Part shown: positions 56,915 through 64,000 of the stretch, piece by piece | Numbering within the stretch: position 1 is the first letter of the stretch | How the letters are laid out: every line of letters begins with the position of its first letter | Origin: Atherix ibis | Lineage: Eukaryota > Arthropoda > Insecta > Diptera > Athericidae | Assembly (NCBI GenBank): GCA_958298945.1 | Contig: OY282609.1 | Location: forward strand, 26,509,212 to 26,573,211 | DNA length: 64,000 bases | Reading direction: 5' to 3' | The notes under the pieces: generated by a model | The model's database searches: none | The model's input: the letters and a program-made list of their open reading frames with translations, nothing else | What the model was told of the DNA's origin: nothing | Translations under genes and position numbers: made by a program

Positions 56915-57857
56915 AAACTGTTCATCTCAGTTTTTTGATCGCGAATTTTGTGTTTTTTCAAAAATTATTTATTTATTCATGAATATCTATTTTGTCTCCT
57001 TCAAAGTAATCCCCACCACATATTATACATTTGTGCCAACGTTTTTTCCAATCCTCGAAGCACTTCAAAAAATCATCTTTTGTGATCTTGTTCAGCTCCT
57101 CCTTCAATGCCGTCTTTATCTCCTCAATCGTAGCGTAGCGTCGTCCTTTCATGGGGCTCTTCAGTTTCGAGAATAAGAAAAAGTAACAGGGGGCCAGATC
57201 TGGGGAATACGGTGGCTGCGGCACTATTAATGTATTGTTTTTGGCCAAAAATTCGCACACAAGCAACGATGCGTGAGCAGGGCCGTTATCATGGTGCAAA
57301 AGCCAATTTTTGTTCTTCCACAAATCCGGGCGTTTCTGGCGGATTGCTTGGCGCAACTTGCACATAGCTTACAGGTAATATTCTTTATTGACCATTCTAC
57401 CCTGTGGTAGAAACTTATGATGCACTACGCCCCTGTAATCAAAGTAAACTGTAAGCAAAACCTTCACATTTGACCGAACTTTTCGCGCTTTTTTCGGTCT
57501 TGGCTCGTGCGACAGCTTCCATTGGAATGATTAAGCTTTGGTTTCCACGTGATAACCATAAATCCATGGTTCGTCACCAGTTATGACCTTCTGGAGCAAA
57601 TTTTGGTCATCGCGAACAGAGTTCAACAGCTCCTTAGCAATGTAAATGCGATGCTGTTTTTGCTCAAAACTGAGCAAAAATTCAAGACGAGCCAAAACAC
57701 GTGCAAGCAAAGCAGCTGTCAAAAATTAACTGAACATTCAAAATGGCTGAACTTGTCGGTATAAGTGAGAGGTATGAGTACCAACAGAACACCACAAAAA
57801 ATCTAAAATCGAATCCGCGGAAATTCAAAATTCGTGATACTTTTTGAACAGACCTCG
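56915..57857 (-). mobile_element. Mariner element 4, internally deleted
   Basis: Right end (5' of gene), read inwards from 57857: 'CGAGGTCTGTTCAAAAAGTA', then 'TCACGAATTTTGAATTTCCG', flanked by TA (57858-57859). Left end (about 56915) is a degenerate match: 'ACTGTTCATCTCAG...GATCGCGAATTTTG'. At about 940 bp it lacks roughly the N-terminal third of the transposase. Confidence 0.85.
56973..57722 (-). pseudogene. Mariner transposase pseudogene 4 (third D changed to Y)
   Basis: After a deleted HTH region the reading runs 'HRIYIAKELLNSVRDDQNLL', 'VITGDEPWIYGYHVETKA' (D1), stop, then a 130-codon open C-terminus: 'MCKLRQAIRQKRPDLWKNKN', 'WLLHHDNGPAHASLLVCEFL' (D2), 'PYSPDLAPCYFFLFSKLKSP', 'FEDWKKRWHKCIICGGDYFE'. 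The position 34 after the D2 interval should be D (as in mariner 3, 'APCDFFLF') but is Y, so catalysis is lost independently of the deletion. Confidence 0.88.
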
Positions 57858-57859
57858 TA

Positions 57860-59881
57860 TGTTATTATCAATATTACTTTAGACGAATTAAAACATATAG
57901 TCAATCAATATTTCTCTCCATAAATGTACTTCGGCATAAATTGAAAATTATATACATTTTTGTAGTATATTTCCATTAATTTTCTAAATGTGTAAAAATA
58001 TTTTTCCCTTATTCATTTTTATTTTAATTTACTAACCATAAAATTACAAAAAAAATTTCACCGAGAAAAAGAAGATAAACAGAGATCTATTTGGGTTATA
58101 AATTTTATAGGTGAAAATATATTTTATAATGTGTGAAAGCATTCTAATAATTTTCTATTTTCTTCCACCTACAAAGAATAAAATTGATGACGTTAAATTT
58201 ACGAATATATAGTCAGAAGCATACGGCCGTCTATAGAAGAAAATAAAATTCAAACATAATTTATTACGCATGAAAACATTTCCGCGACTATTAACGATAA
58301 AATCTGTTCCAATTCCTAATTATTATGATGTGAAGATCCATGTGGAAGTGTAACATTTTTTGTTTACTGATATTTAACAATTTTATGATGCCCACAACAA
58401 TACAATTAATGACTAGAATGATTCAAAATAGGAAACCGAAGATTTTTTTGTTAAAGGGTGGGGGGAGGGGGGTTGAGGGGTAAATAATAATAATAGAAAA
58501 GAAGAGAGTTTAAGAGACCTTCATAAGACAAGGAGGAAATTTCACTTAGGAAACAAAATATTCACCATCTCCTACATCGAGTATGATTAAGCCGAATGCG
58601 ATGTTATCTCGCAACATTTAATTTCAATTTTCAATGAATGTCGTTTCTCTTTAACACAGTGCATGATATAAAAGTAAAAGTGGTAGGAAGCAAACATTTA
58701 TAAGGGAAAATGTGCGAAAACACAGGCAACAACATGAGGCAAACGAGTCCATATTAATTTTTTACCTTGAATTTTTTCTCCGTTTGCCTGGCATCGTGAT
58801 AAGAAGCCAACACAGAAAAAGGGAGACATTTTTTCTTCTATTCTCATCCTAGTCTGATATGAGCATATCCTTCCTGTTATATTCCATTTCATCTTGTCAC
58901 ATAACATCTATTCGCACATATTTAAACTCACATAAACACTTTTCTTTTTCTTTTTATTCATATTTTGTTGTTGTCAGTAGTTATTACTTGTGAATTTATA
59001 TATTATAGATACTAACGTATATTTAGTGATGTTAGAAAATGAATTTATGCATAAAAAACAGGACATTAAGAATATTATTAAAATGATAGTATAAACAGAA
59101 CAGTTAAAATAAAAAGAGACAGTAAAAGTAAAAAAAAAAAAAATTTACAACGGAAATGATACAATATATTTTGTATGAGGCGCGAAAACAGTAAGAAACT
59201 GGCAAAATTTGCTATAAAACATTTTGTACAGGACGAAAAGGAGTGCTCCAAAGCAATAATACAAATTGGTCCCAAGTAGGATGTTATAACTTTTTATGAA
59301 GTTCTCTAGAGAGACGCACTCAAAATAGAAAAGACAGTAAAGGTGAGGTAAAAGACGGTACCAGGTGAGAAAAGTATGCTCAAAAGATATATTGATAAGG
59401 AAGAGGTTAGAAATGAAAAAAAAAATAATATTGGAATTTAGTAACGAACAAACCTGGAAGAAGGTAGCATAAAAAATATTTGATGGCAAAAACACCTAAG
59501 ACAGAGTCGGCAATTTCTTCCGACGTATTTGTAGGATGTTTTTTGTTGTTGTATTACCCCTCTTTGACGCGTGTATCCCACTCTTCTCAAGTAGTTCATA
59601 TTTTTTTACATATTTATTTGCCTTTGGAATTTCTTATTGTTCGAACTCAGTATTTGTACACTTTCGTATCACTTTCCCATATCCAATCATACTAATTTTT
59701 TCTATTTATTATCTTATTTTTTAGGTTATTTTATGACAAGAAAATATATCCTTTTAAAGAGGATGGAAAAACATTAAATGTTTATTTTTGAATTTGCTAC
59801 TACATATGTTATACTATAAATTCAACTTCAGTGCTTTGATTTGGCGTTCTTAACTATGCTGTCGTCTTGAATTTGAATATA
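57860..59881. other. A/T-rich spacer
   Basis: No supported gene. The frame at 59145-59495 (minus) is hydrophobic and AT-driven. A G-quadruplex motif lies at 58456-58480. Confidence 0.5.
58456..58480 (+). other. G-quadruplex motif
   Basis: Four G runs of 3, 6, 6 and 4 separated by loops of 1, 1 and 4 nt (GGG-T-G6-A-G6-TTGA-GGGG). Short loops predict a stable structure; it stands out strongly from the surrounding A/T sequence. Confidence 0.85.
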
Positions 59882-61191
59882 TAGGGTTTTCCAATAAGAG
59901 TGGTATGATTTCTAGGTAACGTTTCGGCCATTTTTAATATGTCATGATCGGTCTTTTTTTTCATTGTATTCAGTAATGTTTACAATTTTATCATAAAGAG
60001 ATATACGCAAGAATAACCTTTACAAATAATTCAATTTTAATATAAAAGTAATCGTTCTCCAATTGCAACTTTTCGTGCGCTTTTGCCATTTTATGATCGT
60101 AATAATCGTCCAACTGTGCTCTCTATTCGTCGAATTGTTAAAAATTTCGAGCGTACATTTTCTTTACATAATGTTCAAGTGCCAATAAGATAAAGAACCG
60201 CTCGAAGTAATGAATATATTGCTGCCATTCATGCAGGTGTTGCTGAAGACCGCAATTTTTCGATTCCAAGACGTTCTCAAGAATTGGGACTGTCTCAAAC
60301 AACAACCTGGCGGATTTTGAGAAAGGATTTGGGCTTGCATCCATATAAAATTGTTATCACTCAAGAACTGAAGCCATTGGACCACCGTAAACGTCGTGAA
60401 TTTGCTGATTTTGTCTTGGAACAACTTAAAAACGATAACGATTTTTTTAAGAAAATCATCTTCTCCGATTAGGCTCACTTTCACCTGAGTGGTGCGGTAA
60501 ATAAACAAAATTGTCGAATCTGGTGCGAAGAAAATCCACAAATTATTCATGAACACCCATTACATTCACCTAAATTGTGCAGTTTGGTGTGGTTTTTGGT
60601 CTGGTGGAATCATCGGTCCGTACTTCTTTCGAAATAAAGCTGGTAACATCGTTACTGTCGATGGAGAGATGTATAGATCGATGATAACCACCTTTTTATG
60701 GCCGAAATTGGAAGAAGTTGATCTTAACAACATCTGGTTCCAACAAGACGGGGCTACGTGCCACACAGCACGTGCAACAACCGAATTATTGCGAGAAAAG
60801 TTTGGAGATTCGATTATTTCAAGAAATTGTGATATTGAATGGCCTCCAAGAAGTTGTGATTTAACACCATTAGAGTATGTTATTTCTTGTGGGGTTTTTT
60901 GAAGTCATTGGTCTTTAGCAATAAACCAGACTCTCTTCAAGCTTTAGAAGTCAATATTGAATGTGCTATTCATGACATACGACTTGATTTAGTGGAAAAA
61001 GTGCTCGAAAATTGGGTTCATTGAATTCGTTCCTGCAAAAGAAGTCGTGGAGGCCATTTGAATGACGTTTTATTCAGAACTTAATTGTATCGATTGTACT
61101 TCTCATTAAATAAAAAACATTTGAATTTCTTTAACAATTAGTGTGTTTTTTTTAAAAAGAAATCATATCACTCTTATTCGAAAACTCTTTA
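59882..61191 (+). mobile_element. DD41D (rosa-type) transposon, copy 3
   Basis: Sister of copy 1 (38.5-39.9 kb) in opposite orientation, about 1310 bp. Left terminus 'GGGTTTTCCAATAAGAGTGG', right terminus read inwards 'AAGAGTTTTCGAATAAGAGT'. TA at both borders. Confidence 0.9.
59993..61023 (+). pseudogene. DD41D transposase pseudogene, copy 3
   Basis: The start ATG has become ATA and the HTH part has stops. It shares with copy 1 the TAA after 'VPIR'. Then an open part: 'LGLSQTTTWRILRKDLGLHP', 'QELKPLDHRKRREFADFVLE', 'KKIIFSD' followed by TAG in place of the E of 'SDEAHF', 'AHFHLSGAVNKQNC', a +1 frameshift near 60577, 'WCGFWSGGIIGPYFFRNKAG', 'IWFQQDGATCHTARATTELL' (D2 intact), 'SCDLTPLEY' where the third catalytic D is E, then another frameshift. 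It lacks the inverted duplication found in copy 1. Confidence 0.9.
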
Positions 61192-62620
61192 GTAGTGACA
61201 TATGTGTGTCTTAGAAAATGAAACTAAAAATGACTTGAAGAAAAACTACATCTACGAATATTTGCTAGTTTTTTTATAAACTTCTTAATTACTCGTAAGT
61301 ATATCACTAATATTGTGCTGTTAAAAAGGTGCGTTTAGATTGTCTTCAACTATGAAAGCTGCTAAACTTACGGTTTTCATTTGTCATTTATTGTAAAGAT
61401 TAAAAAATATTTCTGGAATTATGGCATCTAATTTTTACACAAAATATTTTTTTAAAATTATTTCATTATCATTGAAATTCTAAATAAGGTCTGGTAAATA
61501 AAAACTGCGACAAATTTTGTAAAAAAAAATAATGAATTGATATTTAAAACTATAATTATTATAACAAGGATATTTTTCGACAATATTTTTATAATAGATT
61601 AAAATTTATAAAGAGGAGCTACCATCAGTTGGTACTGATTTGCTTTTCAAGGCTTATTCGAATAATCAAACAAACTATCTTCACTTCTTTTGGGGGACTG
61701 TAGTAGGTGACGGTTATCGTACAAGGGGATTTTTATAGAAATAGAGAGGAGTATAATTGATAAAGTAGTATTACTAATTCTACGAAAGATTTTGCAAGAT
61801 ATTTTACCGCAATCGGAAGGTTGCGTTAAATCCAAAAATTTAAGTCTCTAAATCCAAAATTTCGTTCTGTGCTATATGTTTATTATTTAATGATAGTTTT
61901 GATCTTGAATAGTCGAAGTAAATGTCGGTAATGTCTTTCCAGTCTCTTATCTTAGGTTTCAAATGTGTCCTTGCTTAATGTACATAAGTAAAAGTTTGAC
62001 AGACACGTTTGAATAACTTTAACTGACATTTGTGAATATCTTCCTAGTTGTCAGTAAAATTTTCTAAATTTTAACATTAATGATATTATTTTTCTACTTA
62101 GTATCAAGCAAATTATTAAAAAATAAGTTTCTTAATCTGTACAAGGACCTTTTGCAAATATGTTAGTAAGATTTCATCCTTATTACAGAAAATTTATTGA
62201 ATTTTATGCATTTTTCAAATTTTTATTGTTAATAAAATCACTTAAATATTTTTTTTTTACCGAAAGGACATTCTCCTTCTGATCGGGATAATATGAAGTG
62301 TAAAGGCTTCATATTTTTTTTCGTTCTTGGTAAACGTAGTGCAAAATTTTACTTTTTCTTCATTTCCTCAGAAATTTTGTTGTTGAAATTTTGATGAAAA
62401 TTTTCAATAAAATTTCGTTTTCTAGCCAATGGCAGATCAAACACACCCACCCATATATTTTGTTCAAAATCTTCATGAGAGGACAAAATTCACAATTTTT
62501 TAAAAGTTATCCTTTTCATAACTTGAAATAGAATTAAATATGAAATTGATTTACCACGACAATTGTAAGTTACCTAAATCGTGGAGAAAGTATTGTAGAA
62601 TAAAAGGGTTTTGATATGTT
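61192..62620. other. AT-rich spacer
   Basis: No supported gene. The 62085-62330 part is a diverged duplicate of 62995-63215 (listed separately). Confidence 0.5.
62085..62330 (+). repeat. Diverged duplication, first copy (partner 62995-63215)
   Basis: Shared words in the same order: 'ATTAAAAAATA..TTTCTTA.TCTG', 'CAAGGAC', 'GTTAGTAAG' or 'GGTAGTAAG', 'TTATCCTTA' or 'CATCCTTATT', 'GAAAGGACATTCTCCTTCTG' against 'GGAAAGGATATTCTTCTTCC', then 'ATAAT.TG' and 'GCTTC'. Period about 900 bp; a mariner relic lies between the copies. Confidence 0.6.
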
Positions 62621-62635
62621 ATAAACTCCTGAAAC

Positions 62636-62870
62636 TGCCAGAAATCATCACTGGTGATCATTGTCGACTCCAGAGCTAATAAGATTGAATCGAACTTAGA
62701 AAGAAAAATTGTCGGAATGGGACAATAGACATGATAAGCTATTTCTGCTACACGACAATGCCAGGCCCTATCTTGCAGAACTGTTTTAAAAATACTTTTG
62801 CCAGTTATTGGTCCTTTTAAATATTCGCTTTGATATATCCGCTTATTACCCGAAAGATGGGAGAAAGTTG
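62636..62870 (+). pseudogene. Mariner relic 6, fragment of catalytic region
   Basis: 'LPEIITGDHCRLQS' and, after gaps, 'SEWDNRHDKLFLLHDNARPY' match 'QPGETITGDIYR' and 'PQYKDRHDKVILLHDNARPH' of mariner 2, so this is a decayed relative. Near 62850 'PKDGRKL' echoes the C-terminal 'LPERWQKV'. The segment with the third catalytic D is deleted. No TIRs found. Confidence 0.75.
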
Positions 62871-62879
62871 AATAAAAAT

Positions 62880-64000
62880 CACTTTGTTTGTTATTACAAA
62901 ATATAACAATAAAGTTTGTTCAAACAAAAAAAAAATTTTATTCCCATATCCAGTAGGAAAAATAAATTTCTATACAACAGTATATCATATTTAATATCAA
63001 TTATCTTTACTCAGGCTCAAAAAAGCATTAAAAAATATTTTTCTTATTCTGCGCAAGGACTTTATTATAAATTCGGTAGTAAGGGTTTATTTTATCCTTA
63101 GCTGGAAATACATTTTATCAACTTTTATTGTAAAATATCCCGGAGAAATTTATTTGGAAAGGATATTCTTCTTCCGGTCAGGATAATGTGGATTAGAGGA
63201 GCTTCCTCTACGTTTCCTTAATGAAACCAAAACACATTTTCCCTAAAATACCCAATTACCCAATGTAAAACCAGTTCTAAGAAAAAAGTGGACAATTTCC
63301 AATGTTGCTGTTATTATCAGAATTTTGTGCCTTCCAAAAGAACTGAGCGCCTGTGTTACTTTGGTAAATTTATTTTGTAATTTTGTCAAAACTCTAACAA
63401 GGTCAATATCAAAATTTTTCCAAAAAATACATTGTTTGTGTCTGTTGTTTTACTTACTTTTTCACAAATCCTAACGGTCCCAGTTTATAACTCAAAAATT
63501 TTTTTCTTTAATTTTTATTAACTACCAATTAGATTTTTATTCTTAAGATATTAATTACGAGTTTTTAATTTAATAGAATAGATATTCTTTAGTATTGTGC
63601 TTTGACATTCTCTGCAATTTGAATTGTCATTAAGATTTGATACTTTTCTCATGTGGATACTATTTTCACTTAATCCTTTCCACCCATCTAATATTTGGCT
63701 CCACTTCATTTTTTGACGGTAAAGTTTAAAAGGTTACACCATCCGCGCAATGCACGATTTTCTTCTGCAAGTGGTTTGTTCTAAAGTCGTTCAAGCCTAC
63801 AAATAGTTCGCCGGTATATTACACTGATCGTGCAATTGAAAGATTTTTTCTCTTAGCAAGCATGGAGAAGGGGAATTTGTGCGGTTCTGTAATTACATAT
63901 GATGTCGTTCATGTTGATCGTTGCGAACTCATTATCGTTTATATTGACACTTGACAGTATATTCATTCAAGCGTATTTATTTGATATATGATAAATTTAT
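62880..64000. other. A/T-rich flank with duplicate segment
   Basis: Contains the second copy (62995-63215) of the duplication described at 62085-62330. In it, 'CTTTACTCAG' precedes a short open stretch ('SIKKYFSYSAQGLYYKFGSK') and 'GGTAGTAAG' follows, which could be splice borders of a pseudo-exon. From 63.2 kb to the window end I see no supported feature. Confidence 0.35.

Noticed and set aside
59145..59495. 116-codon hydrophobic minus-strand frame
   Set aside because: Composition of low-complexity purine-rich plus strand; no family motif.
60164..60556. 130-codon minus-strand frame
   Set aside because: Antisense shadow of the DD41D transposase; the same shadow occurs opposite copy 1.
1..64000. 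CRISPR array, bacterial operon, rRNA genes or complete tRNA genes
   Set aside because: No regularly spaced repeats, no rRNA-like sequence and no complete cloverleaf were seen on either strand.

Overview
The window is AT-rich, intron-era eukaryotic DNA with the transposon load of an insect. The only long conserved host gene is an M13 (neprilysin-family) metallopeptidase whose N-terminal tail and membrane anchor resemble Drosophila Neprilysin-4. Together with mauritiana-type mariners, DD41D (rosa-type) elements, an R1-like LINE relic and Jockey-clade LINEs, this points to a fly (Diptera). I cannot name the species. Nothing here is bacterial: there are no operons, CRISPR arrays or rRNA genes.

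Layout. 1-2.6 kb holds a decayed R1-like LINE end (minus strand) and a diverged tandem duplication. 5.9-7.9 kb is a second LINE graveyard (Jockey-type and RTE-type reverse transcriptase relics, minus strand). 10.7-11.9 kb is a broken mauritiana-type mariner. 12.6-15.7 kb is the Nep4-like gene (minus strand, one uninterrupted coding exon), followed upstream by about 11 kb of AT-rich DNA without a convincing gene. 27.0-32.2 kb is the centrepiece: a complete Jockey-clade LINE (plus strand) with both ORFs intact, a 12-bp target-site duplication, iterated 5' UTR motifs, a 69-nt T tract just before ORF1 and a 9-bp-repeat tail instead of poly(A). 32.6-33.9 kb is a nearly intact mariner with clear TIRs and TA flanks. 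34.3-34.8 kb is a mariner relic.

Right half. A DD41D element lies at 38.5-39.9 kb (minus), a second, different DD41D element at 50.6-51.8 kb (minus), and a sister of the first at 59.9-61.2 kb (plus). Two members of another mariner family lie at 43.6-44.3 kb (rearranged and inserted in a Jockey relic) and 56.9-57.9 kb. A third Jockey relic is at 50.1-50.5 kb and a last mariner relic at 62.6-62.9 kb. A possible unannotated two-exon gene for a small secreted peptide sits at 52.9-53.2 kb (minus) with a TATA box upstream.

How parts relate. Apart from the peptidase and perhaps the small peptide gene, the recognisable content is transposon-derived. All five old LINE relics lie on the minus strand, whereas the single young intact LINE is on the plus strand. 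Several near-perfect inverted repeats (at 7.7, 34.7, 36.9, 39.5 and 56.5 kb) look like products of replication template switching or could fold as hairpin RNA if transcribed. No computation or database search was possible; family calls rest on motifs read by eye.
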